A stretch of DNA of 64,000 bases from Clostridiales bacterium (GTDB taxonomy: Bacteria; Bacillota; Clostridia; Oscillospirales; Oscillospiraceae). Positions 36,105 through 44,963 of the stretch are shown piece after piece. The stretch lies in assembly GCA_012520295.1 (NCBI GenBank), contig JAAYOP010000088.1, positions 1 through 64,000 on the forward strand, given 5' to 3'. A program made the position numbers and the translations under genes. The notes below the pieces were generated by a model, which searched no databases, was not told the origin of the DNA, and worked only from the letters and a program-made list of their open reading frames with translations. Position 1 is the first letter of the stretch. Each line of letters opens with the position of its first letter.

Positions 36105-36871
36105 ATGCCGGCCTCGTTTCTTTTTAGTGATACTTTTTGCCCGGATCTGAATATCCTTGTGCTATCCGCTCCGGATACAATCCAGTGCGCAAGCCGGCTG
36201 TCGGTTATTACAAAGCCCGACAGATTACATATGGAAGTTTCCAGCAGACAGGGTGCCAGCGGAGTTGCCGGACCCGCCAGAATTGTTTTCCGAGCTCCTT
36301 TTGACAGCTCAAGCAGTCTGGGCAGACTCTTGTTCATAAGGCTTTTTGACGATATGAATACATAATCGCATTCAGGGATAATATACTCGCAGGAAGTATA
36401 CGGATACTGACCCGGCAATGAGGGCTCCCATTCAATCACAAAAAGCTCGTCCGCGTCTTTTATATAGTCAGCCATATTTGGAAAATAACCCACCGACGCA
36501 ACCTTTTTGCCGCTGACCTCCTCCTGTAGTGCTATAAAGGGGTCATTAAGCTTTTCTTTTGAATATAAATCGGAGAGCACAACACCGTTATTTTGAGCAA
36601 TTTCCGGACTGTTGTAATATGAGTTTATCGCAGCCAGACCGATGGATGCTTCAGGAAAATTCCATGACTTAACAAGCCCGGCCACACTGCGAAGAGGCGC
36701 ACCGATCAGGCTCCCTTTCATAGTCAATGGGCGCGTATCCCACTCAAAAACATCGCTAAGACCTGCTCCCATTTTGTTCACAACGATTGCCATTGTTCTG
36801 CCGACTGCTATCAAATCGGCGGTAAGATCTTCAGGTATGCCTGATATCAGCTTATCGTAAACACTCCACAT
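36095..36871 (-). CDS. DUF4213/DUF364 putative metal-chelation protein
   Basis: About 258 residues. The N-terminal part (MWSVYDKLISGIPED, GLSDVFEWD) fits DUF4213 and the C-terminal Rossmann-like part (SVGYFPNMADYI, DYVFISSKSLMNKSLPRLLEL, LAGPATPLAPCLLE) fits DUF364, a predicted heavy-metal chelation domain. The start is placed at ATG 36871 (GGGA nine bases upstream); TTG or ATG codons up to 36889 are alternatives. Such genes cluster with Mo/W enzymes and importers, which fits its position between the Mo enzyme and the FecCD-type importer. Confidence 0.75.
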   Translation of the reverse strand: MWSVYDKLISGIPEDLTADLIAVGRTMAIVVNKMGAGLSDVFEWDTRPLTMKGSLIGAPLRSVAGLVKSWNFPEASIGLAAINSYYNSPEIAQNNGVVLSDLYSKEKLNDPFIALQEEVSGKKVASVGYFPNMADYIKDADELFVIEWEPSLPGQYPYTSCEYIIPECDYVFISSKSLMNKSLPRLLELSKGARKTILAGPATPLAPCLLETSICNLSGFVITDSRLAHWIVSGADSTRIFRSGQKVSLKRNEAGICF

Positions 36872-36922
36872 ACAGTACATTCCCATCAAATATGCCTGAT
36901 TTGGCCAAGTCCGTCTAAGGTA

Positions 36923-36952
36923 TTGACATCAGGCCAAAAATTAATATATAAT
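36923..36952 (+). promoter_or_regulatory. Promoter of the riboswitch / FecCD importer operon
   Basis: TTGACA, an 18-base spacer and TATAAT, both perfect hexamers. The -35 box is flanked by the inverted repeats TTTGGCC (36900) and GGCCAAA (36932), a possible operator. Confidence 0.7.
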
Positions 36953-37080
36953 TGTCTTGTCTAAATATGTTTTTCAAGCATAAATCAAACTATGTAGTTT
37001 GGCATGTGTCTAATTCTAGATGATAAGCGTATAAAATTCAAGCGTTTTAAATAATGTCCGATTTTTCTGGGCATTCATAA

Positions 37081-37271
37081 ATGCTCCGAGCCTCTTTGCC
37101 TGTGACTGTTGTTATGGCATCCTGGCCCGGGCGGCATGCTCCCGGCATGCCGAGCCCGCGAGGTTTTATTGGAAACGGTAAAGCCCTCCTCATTGAAAAG
37201 GAGCAATAACGCAGCACAAGCTGTCCTTTTGTGTCTGCTACCTATTGCTTCCGGTTTCGGAAGCATTTTTT
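37081..37271 (+). promoter_or_regulatory. Moco-type riboswitch with antiterminator/terminator
   Basis: The leader shows ATGCTCCGAGCC, a CGGCATGC / GCATGCCG hairpin nested in a GGGC/GCCC stem, CGAGGTTTT, GGAAACGGTAAAGCC, and a CTCCT/AGGAG stem. I associate this order with the Moco (molybdenum or tungsten cofactor) riboswitch. The closing stem pairs TGCTCC with GGAGCA. Downstream, TGCTTCCG-GTTT-CGGAAGCA-TTTTTT (37246-37271) is a perfect terminator, and its left arm (TATTGCTTCC) can instead pair with the aptamer's GGAGCAATA. Three-way competition is thus visible: ligand binding should free the terminator and shut off the importer genes. Confidence 0.65.
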
Positions 37272-37310
37272 GTTATATACACATAACCATTGGATAATGA
37301 GGATAAAAAT

Positions 37311-38333
37311 ATGGCAAACCACCAACCTACTTATAAAAACCGGCTCATAATACTCAGTCTCGGAATAGTTCTGATCGTCACCATAATTGTCTCTTTTCTT
37401 CTTGGGCGATACCCCATAGCTCCCTCAGAGCTTATTGGAATGATACTCTCAAAGGTATTTCATATCGAACCATACTGGACGGAGACAATGGAAGCTGTTC
37501 TTTTCAATATCAGGCTGCCCAGGATTATGCTGGCCTGTCTGGTAGGATGTTCCCTGTCCACGGCAGGCGCCTCCTATCAAGGCATTTTTCAAAATCCCAT
37601 GGCATCACCCGACATACTGGGTGCCTCTGCCGGGGCTGCTTTCGGTGCCGCCCTCGCCATTCTCAGGAGCGGTTCGAGCACAATGATAACCATGAGCGCA
37701 TTTATTTTCAGTCTTCTGACGGTTGCAATAGTATACATAATCAGCAAAAAGGCAAAGGGCTCCAAACTGCTGGGACTTGTTTTATCCGGCATTATGGTCA
37801 GCTCGCTGTTCTCGGCGGGCACCTCCTATATCAAGCTGGTGGCAGACCCCACAGACCAGCTGCCCGCCATCACCTACTGGATGATGGGCAGCCTTTCCGG
37901 AGCCAAGCTCAGGGAAGTGGGCTTCGCAGTGATACCCATGGCTCTGGGCCTGATCCCCCTCTTCCTGCTGCGCTGGAGAATAAACATCCTGACTCTTGGT
38001 GACGATGAGGCGCGTACTATGGGAATAAACGCCAAGAGACTCCGCTTTATAGTCATAATCTGCGCAACCCTTGTCACGGCAACCAGTGTTTCCGTCAGCG
38101 GTATGATTGGTTGGGTCGGGCTGGTTATTCCCCATCTGGCCAGGAGACTGGTGGGCAGCAACTATCGTCATCTGATGCCGGCCACAATGCTTTTTGGAGC
38201 GATTTTTATGCTTATTGTGGACAATATCTCAAGAAATCTTTTATCAACGGAGATCCCCCTTGGTATTCTCACAGCCTTTGTCGGTGCTCCGTTCTTCTTA
38301 TATCTCATCACAAAGAAGGGAGAAGTCCATTGA
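37311..38333 (+). CDS. FecCD-type ABC importer permease
   Basis: 340 residues from ATG 37311 (GAGG eight bases upstream; TTG 37290 is less likely). About nine or ten membrane helices with ISVSGMIGWVGLVIPHLARR and PADE..GILTAFVGAPFF-like end, as in BtuC/FhuB permeases. In Bacillota and Haemophilus, some FecCD-type importers (MolBCA) carry molybdate or tungstate rather than iron; the riboswitch and neighbouring Mo enzyme favour that here. Siderophore or cobalamin uptake remains possible. Confidence 0.85.
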   Translation: MANHQPTYKNRLIILSLGIVLIVTIIVSFLLGRYPIAPSELIGMILSKVFHIEPYWTETMEAVLFNIRLPRIMLACLVGCSLSTAGASYQGIFQNPMASPDILGASAGAAFGAALAILRSGSSTMITMSAFIFSLLTVAIVYIISKKAKGSKLLGLVLSGIMVSSLFSAGTSYIKLVADPTDQLPAITYWMMGSLSGAKLREVGFAVIPMALGLIPLFLLRWRINILTLGDDEARTMGINAKRLRFIVIICATLVTATSVSVSGMIGWVGLVIPHLARRLVGSNYRHLMPATMLFGAIFMLIVDNISRNLLSTEIPLGILTAFVGAPFFLYLITKKGEVH

Positions 38334-39112
38334 GTATCGTTGTGAAGAACCTGAATTTCAGCTACGGAAATCGAAAAATCATCGAGGATGTGAGCTTCAC
38401 TGCCGAAGAAGGAGAGCTTCTTGTTATTCTCGGCCCCAACGGGGTGGGCAAATCCACATTGTTTCAGTGTATCCTGGGGCTTCTTCCCGGCTATACGGGC
38501 ACAATTACTGTAAACGGAGACAACGCAAGAAACATTGGCATACGGGAGCTTGCAAGGCGCATGGCCTATATCCCTCAAATCCATTCTCCCGTATTCAACT
38601 ATACCGTATTTGATATTGTTTTAATGGGTACTGCCTCGCAAATATCCGAGATTGGTATCCCGGGCAAAGAGCATATCCGGTTGGCCGAAGAAGCCATAGA
38701 AAGACTGGAAATCGGGCATTTAAGAGATCGAGCATATACCCAAATCAGCGGCGGAGAGCGGCAGCTTGTTATGATAGCCAGAGCACTGGCTCAAAAGGCA
38801 AAAATTCTGGTTATGGACGAGCCCACCTCAAACCTGGACTACGGAAACCAGATACGAATACTCTCCCATATAAAAAGCCTAGTAAAACAGGGGTATACTA
38901 TAATTCAATCTTCCCATAACCCGGATCAAGCCTTCTTATTTTCTGACAAGGTGCTTGCCTTGCTGGAAGGCCGTGTTTTAGCATATGGCAGTCCAAAAGA
39001 TGTTATTTCCGGCGATGTTATCAAGCAGTTATATAGTATTGATGTTGAAGTAGAAAACCTTCACAATGGTAAGGTTAGAATATTTCTTCCAAGTGCCCTT
39101 GTTAATCACTGA
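38330..39112 (+). CDS. FecE/MolC-type ABC importer ATPase
   Basis: 260 residues, TTG start at 38330 overlapping the permease stop (TTGA) with GGGAG seven bases upstream. Walker A GPNGVGKSTLFQ, signature QISGGERQLVMIARAL, Walker B ILVMDEPTSNLDYG, switch His in SSHNPDQA. It pairs with the permease and binding protein in one operon. Confidence 0.9.
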   Translation: MSIVVKNLNFSYGNRKIIEDVSFTAEEGELLVILGPNGVGKSTLFQCILGLLPGYTGTITVNGDNARNIGIRELARRMAYIPQIHSPVFNYTVFDIVLMGTASQISEIGIPGKEHIRLAEEAIERLEIGHLRDRAYTQISGGERQLVMIARALAQKAKILVMDEPTSNLDYGNQIRILSHIKSLVKQGYTIIQSSHNPDQAFLFSDKVLALLEGRVLAYGSPKDVISGDVIKQLYSIDVEVENLHNGKVRIFLPSALVNH

Positions 39113-39133
39113 TATTGATAGGAGATGATGATA

Positions 39134-40216
39134 ATGAAGAAAAAACTCATGGCTTTGATCCTAATTCCCGTGGTTTTATTGGCATTTTCATCCTGCAAAA
39201 GAGGCACAGTCACCGATGGAACACCTTCACCGGCAACAGATGGCGAAACCATGATATTTACCGATTCCGCCGGGCGCCAGGTAGAGATTTCAAAAAACAT
39301 TACCCGCATAGTCGCCTCCGGGTATCCCGCGCAGTTGGTTTTGTTTTCCCTGGCTCCGGACAAGCTGGTGGGGCTGGCAGAAGCCTGGTCTGATTCGGCC
39401 CTTGAAATCATAGATCCCAAATATCATGATTTACCCGTACTGGGCTCCTTTTATGGCAGCGGGGACCTGAACCTTGAAGAAATAGCTGTTAGAGCTCCTC
39501 AGGTAATCATTGATGTGGGAGAACCCAAGTCTAGTATAGTCGAGGATATGGATTCAATAACCGAACAAGTGGGCATTCCTGCCGTTCATATCGAAGCCAG
39601 CCTGGATTCCATGCCGGAGGCCTACAGGATGTTGGGAAAACTTCTGGATATGGAGGAGGAAGCAGAAGAGCTGGCCCTATACTGCGAAAATGTACTGACT
39701 GAAACCCGGGGACTGGCGGAGCAGTTGGGACGGGACGGGATGAAGTCCTTATTATACTGCATGGGCAGCGACGGGCTTAACGTCATTGCCCAGGGCACCT
39801 TTCACGCCCAGGTAATCGACAGGCTTTCCAATAATCTGGCCGTCATCGAAAACGCGTCCTCCAAAGGTACCGGAAACCCGGTGGATATGGAACAGCTTTT
39901 AAACTGGGATCCGGAAGTAATTATTTTTGCGCCGGACAGCATATATGATACCGTGCGTGAAGATGAAACATGGCGTCAATTGCAGGCCATATCCGCCGGC
40001 AACTACTATGAAATACCCATCGGCCCGTATAACTGGATGAGCTTCCCTCCCTCGGTAAACAGGTATCTGGGAATGATTTGGCTTACAGGAGTTCTCTATC
40101 CCGAGACCGCCACATTTGATGTTTACGAAGAGGCCTCAAAGTTTTTTGAACTTTTCTATCACACTAACCTCACAGAAGAGCAGTTTAAAGAGCTGACAAA
40201 AAACTCTCTGTCATAA
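39134..40216 (+). CDS. Periplasmic-binding lipoprotein of the FecCD-type importer
   Basis: 360 residues from ATG 39134 (GGAG nine bases upstream; two earlier ATG codons are too close to it). Signal peptide and lipobox FSSC, then a TroA-like two-lobe fold: TDSAGRQVEISKNITRIVAS, NLEEIAVRAPQVIID, NWDPEVIIFAPD. The NWMSFPPSVNRYLGMIWL end resembles clostridial MolA-like proteins as I recall them. It delivers the ligand to the permease; molybdate or tungstate is the best guess from context. Confidence 0.82.
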   Translation: MKKKLMALILIPVVLLAFSSCKRGTVTDGTPSPATDGETMIFTDSAGRQVEISKNITRIVASGYPAQLVLFSLAPDKLVGLAEAWSDSALEIIDPKYHDLPVLGSFYGSGDLNLEEIAVRAPQVIIDVGEPKSSIVEDMDSITEQVGIPAVHIEASLDSMPEAYRMLGKLLDMEEEAEELALYCENVLTETRGLAEQLGRDGMKSLLYCMGSDGLNVIAQGTFHAQVIDRLSNNLAVIENASSKGTGNPVDMEQLLNWDPEVIIFAPDSIYDTVREDETWRQLQAISAGNYYEIPIGPYNWMSFPPSVNRYLGMIWLTGVLYPETATFDVYEEASKFFELFYHTNLTEEQFKELTKNSLS

Positions 40217-40244
40217 CACCCGAATATTATTTATTTCTATAAAG

Positions 40245-40281
40245 GACACAGCGAAGTTTCCAGCTTTGCTGTGTCTTTTTT
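40245..40281 (+). terminator. Terminator of the FecCD-type importer operon
   Basis: A 12-bp stem (GACACAGCGAAG with CTTTGCTGTGTC, one G-T pair) followed by TTTTTT. Confidence 0.9.
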
Positions 40282-40369
40282 CGCTTTTATGGGGCATGAA
40301 ATTTGACTGCACAAGCCTTGATAATTTTATATTATTAAGATAATATTAGTAAAGTATTACATGCCAGGG

Positions 40370-40417
40370 AAGGAGCGCATTGCCGCCCAACAGATTTTGT
40401 TAAAACAGGCGGCATGC
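40370..40417 (+). promoter_or_regulatory. Hairpin between a ribosome site and the ene-reductase start
   Basis: AAGGAG (40370-40375) is the only good ribosome site, but it lies 52 bases before ATG 40428. Between them TGCCGCC (40381) can pair with GGCGGCA (40408), which would bring the site close to the start. A seven-codon TTG frame also follows the AAGGAG. Confidence 0.35.
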
Positions 40418-40427
40418 TACATAATCT

Positions 40428-42383
40428 ATGAATAAACACAAATATCCTCATCTTTTCAGCCCTATCATATTGGGTAACACACTTTTCAGAAACAGGATAT
40501 TCGGCGCTCCTACGGGAGCCCAGGACCTGACTCCCGAAGGTTTTCCCGTGCCTGACACCTGCTCCTATTACGAGTTGAAGGCCAGGGGCGGGGCGGCCAC
40601 GGTGACAGTGGGAGAATGTATGGTCGATTCAAAGCGGGGAATGGGCGGAGACCATCACTTTGCCCTCGACGATGAGATGAGCCTTGCCTCCATGTCGGCC
40701 CTTGCGGACGCTATTTCCCGCCATGGAGCCGTAGCCTCTGTCGAACTACAGCACGCGGGCATGTTTTCGCGCAATTCCCACGCCAGAGGAGCGCCCCTGT
40801 ACGGGCCAGTGAAATGCGTCAACTCCTACGGTCTTGAGGTCGAGGAAATGCCCGAGGAGGTTATTCTTGAGACCATTGAAGCCTTCGGTGACGCAGCCGT
40901 TAACGCCAAAAAGCGCGGTTTCGGCATGGTTTTAATTCACGGCGGACACGGCTGGCTCATATCCCAGTTTATGTCTTCAAAAATAAACACCCGAAAGGAC
41001 CAGTGGGGAGGCAGTCTGGAGAATCGCATGCGTCTTCCTCTTGCAATAATAGAAAACATTCGCAGTAAAGCAGGCAGGGATTTCCCCATTGAGTTTCGAA
41101 TGAGCGGCTCGGAGTGTAATCCGGAGGGCTATGGTATTGAAGAGGGCATAGAAATCGCAAAAATGCTGGACGGCAGGGCGGATCTTATCCATGTTTCCGC
41201 AGGAAACCATGAGGTCAAGGAGGCCTTTGGGATAACCCATCCCACCATGTTTCTGCCTGACGGAGCAAATGTCAGGTACGCCGCTGAAATAAAAAAGCAT
41301 GTAAAAACTCCGGTGGCAACGGTAGGAGCCCTGACGGATCCGGATCTGATGGAGCATATCATAGCCTCAGGCCAGGCGGATGTAGTTGAAATAGCCCGGG
41401 GTCTCATAGCGGATCCCGACCTGCCCCTTAAAGCCCGCACCGGCCGGGAGGGTGAGATAAGGCACTGCATGCGCTGCCTTACCTGCTTTTCTGATCTTAT
41501 CAACACCGGGCACTTTTCCTGTGCCATAAATCCGGTAATAGGGCATGAAACCGACCTGCGCCATCAATTACCTGCTCCCGAAAAACGCCGGATCCTTATT
41601 GCCGGGGGCGGTGTTGCGGGTATGCAGGCAGCTCTTACGGCTGCATCTCTGGGACACCAGGTCATACTATGTGAAAAGGCAGGCAGATTGGGCGGTGTTT
41701 TACGATGTGAGGAAAGGGTGCCCTTTAAAAAGAAGCTAGGTCTTTATCTTGATTCCCAGGCAAAGCTCATTTCCCGGGCTCCCATTGATCTTCGGCTGGG
41801 CACCGAGGTAACCCCAGAGCTGGCCCACCAAATCGGAGCTGATGTCATTATAGCCGCGCTGGGAGCGCGGCCAATCAAACCGGATATTCCCGGCATTGAC
41901 GGCGCCAATGTAATGGGCGCCGAGGAAGCGTATCTTGAATTTGAAAAGACAGGCAAAAAAGTCGTCATCCTGGGCGGAGGCCTTGTGGGAGTCGAGCTTG
42001 CAATATATCTCAGCCAGCAGGGCAGGGATGTAACCATAATCGAAATGATGGATGAACTCAATTTCGGGGAAAATTTCCTGCACGGTGATGCCCTCACCTT
42101 CCAGATAGCCGAAAGAAATATTAAAACCGTCCTGTCCACAAAGGTGGTCGACATAAATCAACACGGAGCCGTAGGCGAAGACTCCGCCGGCACAAGACTC
42201 TATAAAGCGGATACGGTCATATATGCCGTCGGACAGAGACCCCTTTGGGAGGCCGCCGACGCGCTGCGCTTCTGCGCTCCTGAATTCCATCAGATAGGCG
42301 ACTGCCTGACTCCGAAAAACATCCGGGCGGCAACTTCCGCCGCCTTCCATATCGCGAGAAATATAGGCAGAGTTTTTATATAA
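40428..42383 (+). CDS. NADH:flavin oxidoreductase, 2-enoate reductase type (second copy)
   Basis: 651 residues with the same layout as the enzyme at 19.5 kb: FMN TIM barrel (LQHAGMFSRN, LIHGGHGWLISQFMSSKINTR, GSLENR), Fe-S site CMRCLTC plus Cys 12 residues on, and FAD/NAD domains (IAGGGVAGMQA, ILGGGLVGVELA). The two are clearly divergent, so they likely have different substrates. It converges with the ubiD-ubiX-lpdD operon at a shared terminator. One possible pathway is C=C reduction of cinnamate-like acids, linked to decarboxylation, but this is inference. Confidence 0.87.
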   Translation: MNKHKYPHLFSPIILGNTLFRNRIFGAPTGAQDLTPEGFPVPDTCSYYELKARGGAATVTVGECMVDSKRGMGGDHHFALDDEMSLASMSALADAISRHGAVASVELQHAGMFSRNSHARGAPLYGPVKCVNSYGLEVEEMPEEVILETIEAFGDAAVNAKKRGFGMVLIHGGHGWLISQFMSSKINTRKDQWGGSLENRMRLPLAIIENIRSKAGRDFPIEFRMSGSECNPEGYGIEEGIEIAKMLDGRADLIHVSAGNHEVKEAFGITHPTMFLPDGANVRYAAEIKKHVKTPVATVGALTDPDLMEHIIASGQADVVEIARGLIADPDLPLKARTGREGEIRHCMRCLTCFSDLINTGHFSCAINPVIGHETDLRHQLPAPEKRRILIAGGGVAGMQAALTAASLGHQVILCEKAGRLGGVLRCEERVPFKKKLGLYLDSQAKLISRAPIDLRLGTEVTPELAHQIGADVIIAALGARPIKPDIPGIDGANVMGAEEAYLEFEKTGKKVVILGGGLVGVELAIYLSQQGRDVTIIEMMDELNFGENFLHGDALTFQIAERNIKTVLSTKVVDINQHGAVGEDSAGTRLYKADTVIYAVGQRPLWEAADALRFCAPEFHQIGDCLTPKNIRAATSAAFHIARNIGRVFI

Positions 42384-42405
42384 TTCCCGATTCTCAAGGA
42401 CTTAG

Positions 42406-42440
42406 AATACCCGGAACGCCAGGGCGTCCGGGTATTTTTG
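42406..42440. terminator. Bidirectional terminator between ene-reductase and lpdD
   Basis: AATACCCGGA-ACGCC-AG-GGCGT-CCGGGTATT followed by TTTTG on the plus strand. It sits between two converging genes and may serve both. Confidence 0.85.
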
Positions 42441-42475
42441 CCTTTACCGTATGCAGCGGCTAAAGCCGGGCTGTA

Positions 42476-42862
42476 TCACACAGGAGCAGTAAGCTCCTTT
42501 AGTATTTTTTCCGTCAATTCGTCGGCAAGACTCAATACTTCCCCTATTGCCTCCTGGGAAATATCATCAATGTGTATACCGCAAATAACAGCCACATTTA
42601 CATTCAGCTGCGCACTTAGGCGGGAGGATATTTTATTGCCAACAGCATCGTCCTTATGGCCCGTGATATTTATGGTGGATGTGGTTGAAGAGGTCTTTTT
42701 CTCATCGAGCATACTGGGCCTGGCTATACTGACCGAGCAGCTGCCTATATGGGGACTGTCTCCGCCTGTTACCGACACGCAAAGGTCTCTTCCCATTTTA
42801 ACAGCGCAGGCTTTAAGGGTGATGTGTCCACTGCTAACCCGGAAAACCCTGATATTTTCCAT
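42476..42862 (-). CDS. LpdD-like prenylated-flavin chaperone
   Basis: 128 residues from ATG 42862, which overlaps the ubiX stop by one base; GGGGAG lies upstream. The TGGDSPHIGSCSVS and GHKDDAVGNKISSRL motifs match LpdD, the third partner of gallate-type UbiD decarboxylases, now described as a prenyl-FMN chaperone. It completes a ubiD-ubiX-lpdD set. Confidence 0.75.
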   Translation of the reverse strand: MENIRVFRVSSGHITLKACAVKMGRDLCVSVTGGDSPHIGSCSVSIARPSMLDEKKTSSTTSTINITGHKDDAVGNKISSRLSAQLNVNVAVICGIHIDDISQEAIGEVLSLADELTEKILKELTAPV

Positions 42863-43431
42863 CAAGGCTCTCCCCACCTTTTAAATCCCGGGTGTTCCAG
42901 CCCGAATTGGTCAAGAATCTTTCCTATAAGATGCCTCTTCATATCCTCCGCGGTTGATATGGAGTTGTAAAAGGACATCATCGCAGGCATAATCACAACC
43001 CCCATTTGGGAGAGGCAGAGCATATTTTTCAGATGTATCGGGCTCAGAGGTGTTTCCCGGACAACCAGCACCAGCTTTCTTTGCTCCTTAATCGTCACGT
43101 CCGCGGCTCTCAGAAGCAGATTGTCCGAAAAGCCACTGTTGATTCCAGCAACGGTCTTCATGCTGCAGGGTATGACCACCATACCCATGGTTCTGTATGT
43201 TCCGCTTGATATGGACGCCCCAAAATCATTTATATCATATTCCCTGTCGGCAAGCTCCCGGAGCTTTTCCGGGGATATATCCTCATCGGCCATTGTGAGC
43301 TCCGCCCCCCGGGTCATAACAAGGTGCCTTTCAATTCCCTCTTGTTCCCCGAGAGCTTTTAAAAGCTCAACTGCCAGCCCGACCCCGCTGGCTCCACTGA
43401 CACCTACAATAATTCTTTTATCTCCCATCAT
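42862..43431 (-). CDS. UbiX-type flavin prenyltransferase
   Basis: 189 residues. Makes prenylated FMN, the cofactor of UbiD decarboxylases, from FMN and dimethylallyl phosphate. Family marks: GVSGASGVGLAVELL, VIPCSMKTVAGINSGFSDNLLLRAADV, and VLVVRETPLSPIHLKNM. It follows ubiD by 15 bases and overlaps lpdD. Length is standard. Confidence 0.93.
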   Translation of the reverse strand: MMGDKRIIVGVSGASGVGLAVELLKALGEQEGIERHLVMTRGAELTMADEDISPEKLRELADREYDINDFGASISSGTYRTMGMVVIPCSMKTVAGINSGFSDNLLLRAADVTIKEQRKLVLVVRETPLSPIHLKNMLCLSQMGVVIMPAMMSFYNSISTAEDMKRHLIGKILDQFGLEHPGFKRWGEP

Positions 43432-43446
43432 TTTCCCCGCGCCTTC

Positions 43447-44931
43447 CTAATCCCGGTCAAACAGCTGTGGAGCAAAGGGAACCGGATCCAGCTCCATAAA
43501 TTTTGACCTTTCAAATTTCTCTTTCATGGAATAGGGTACCGTACAATCAAAAATTGTCTTGCAGGTTATCCCCCTGTCCCTGACAGACGGGCTATACTCC
43601 GGATCCTGGGAAGGGTCCAGCGGATGACAGCGCACACCGGGTATGAAAACAGTATCCACATCCCCCTGATACCTGGTATTCAGGGCCCATAAAACATCGT
43701 TGCTGTCGAAGGGGTCCACATCCTCGTCCACTAAAAATACATGTTTGAGTTCTGAAAATGCCGAAAATGCAAGAAGAGCCGCCTGCCTCTGCCTCCCCTC
43801 ATCGCTGGGTGAGGATTTTTTAAACTGAAGAACAGCCATATATTTTCCTCCCCCGGAGGGATGGCAGTACACATTCATAAGCCTTCCGGGCATGGCCCGC
43901 TCCACCATCTGTATTATGCTTGCCTCTGTGGGAATACCCACCATGCTGACATGCTCTTCGCTGGAGCCTATGCAGGTCTGCATAATCGGGTTATGCCGGT
44001 GGGTCACCGCTTTTACCTTTATCAGCGGAATTGCGGGATTGGCGGCACCGGTATATCCGGTAAACTCCGGCATGGCCTTACCGGTTTTGGTGGCCTGGTC
44101 CTCCGCCACCCGTACATTGGGTATCAGTTCGCCCTCGATGACATATTCCGCATTGGCTATCGCATATTCGTCGATGGTAAGGCATTTGACAAGCTCTACT
44201 GCCCTGCCGCGTATGGCGCCCGCTATGGACAGCTCATTAAAGCCCAGGGGCGTTGTGGGCGGCTCAAAGCAGGAAGCGATCTCTATTGCAGGGTCAACCC
44301 CTATGCTTATGGAAATGGGCAGGGGCTTTCCCTCGGACTCGGCCTTTTGACGGAATACATCCAGATGCCGGGCTCCCGGAGTAAAGAACATGGATATCTC
44401 ATCCTTACTCTGGAGACAAAGCCTGTGTATGGTTACGTCGGACTCGCCGGTATTCGGGTCTGAGGCATAGCACATACCCAGGGTGATATATGGACCGGCA
44501 TCCTCTTGGGTATTTGTTGGGGCCGGCACCAATTTCCTTATATCAAAGCCCGGCTCATCGGCCAGGTGCACAACCTGCTGACATTTTGCGTTTTCTTCCG
44601 ATATTTTTACAGGCTCAATCGGCTTCTGCAGCGCCCTGTTGAGCAGGAAGCCGAGTCTCTCCGGCTCCTCTCCCAGCAAATATCCCACCCTTTTCCGGCT
44701 TGCAAGCACGCCGATAGCCACTCTAGCCCCAGGCATGCCTTTAATATTGTTAAAGATCATAGCCGGACCTTCCCTTGTGGGTCTTTTTACCGTGCCTCCG
44801 GCCCCTATATATCTGTAGACACCGGCCAGCTCCCCATGGGCTGAAACAGGCTTGTCCGTTTCAATCAGCTGCCCCGGTATTCTTGAAAGCAGCTCCAGTG
44901 CGGAGCGCAGATCCTTTACTTCCCTCGACAT
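43447..44931 (-). CDS. UbiD-family decarboxylase (gallate/protocatechuate type)
   Basis: 494 residues, AAAGGAG before ATG 44931. Non-oxidative, reversible (de)carboxylase that uses prenyl-FMN. Typical regions: DVTIHRLCLQSKDEISMFF, FNELSIAGAIRG, EYVIEGEL, FLVDEDVDPFD. The GITCKTIFDCTVPYSMKEKFER block is close to LpdC-like phenolic acid decarboxylases as I recall them. The operon with ubiX and lpdD argues for a phenolic acid such as gallate or protocatechuate, although other aryl acids are possible. Confidence 0.88.
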   Translation of the reverse strand: MSREVKDLRSALELLSRIPGQLIETDKPVSAHGELAGVYRYIGAGGTVKRPTREGPAMIFNNIKGMPGARVAIGVLASRKRVGYLLGEEPERLGFLLNRALQKPIEPVKISEENAKCQQVVHLADEPGFDIRKLVPAPTNTQEDAGPYITLGMCYASDPNTGESDVTIHRLCLQSKDEISMFFTPGARHLDVFRQKAESEGKPLPISISIGVDPAIEIASCFEPPTTPLGFNELSIAGAIRGRAVELVKCLTIDEYAIANAEYVIEGELIPNVRVAEDQATKTGKAMPEFTGYTGAANPAIPLIKVKAVTHRHNPIMQTCIGSSEEHVSMVGIPTEASIIQMVERAMPGRLMNVYCHPSGGGKYMAVLQFKKSSPSDEGRQRQAALLAFSAFSELKHVFLVDEDVDPFDSNDVLWALNTRYQGDVDTVFIPGVRCHPLDPSQDPEYSPSVRDRGITCKTIFDCTVPYSMKEKFERSKFMELDPVPFAPQLFDRD

Positions 44932-44963
44932 TGCTTCATACTCCTTTCATATCTTTTTATTTC

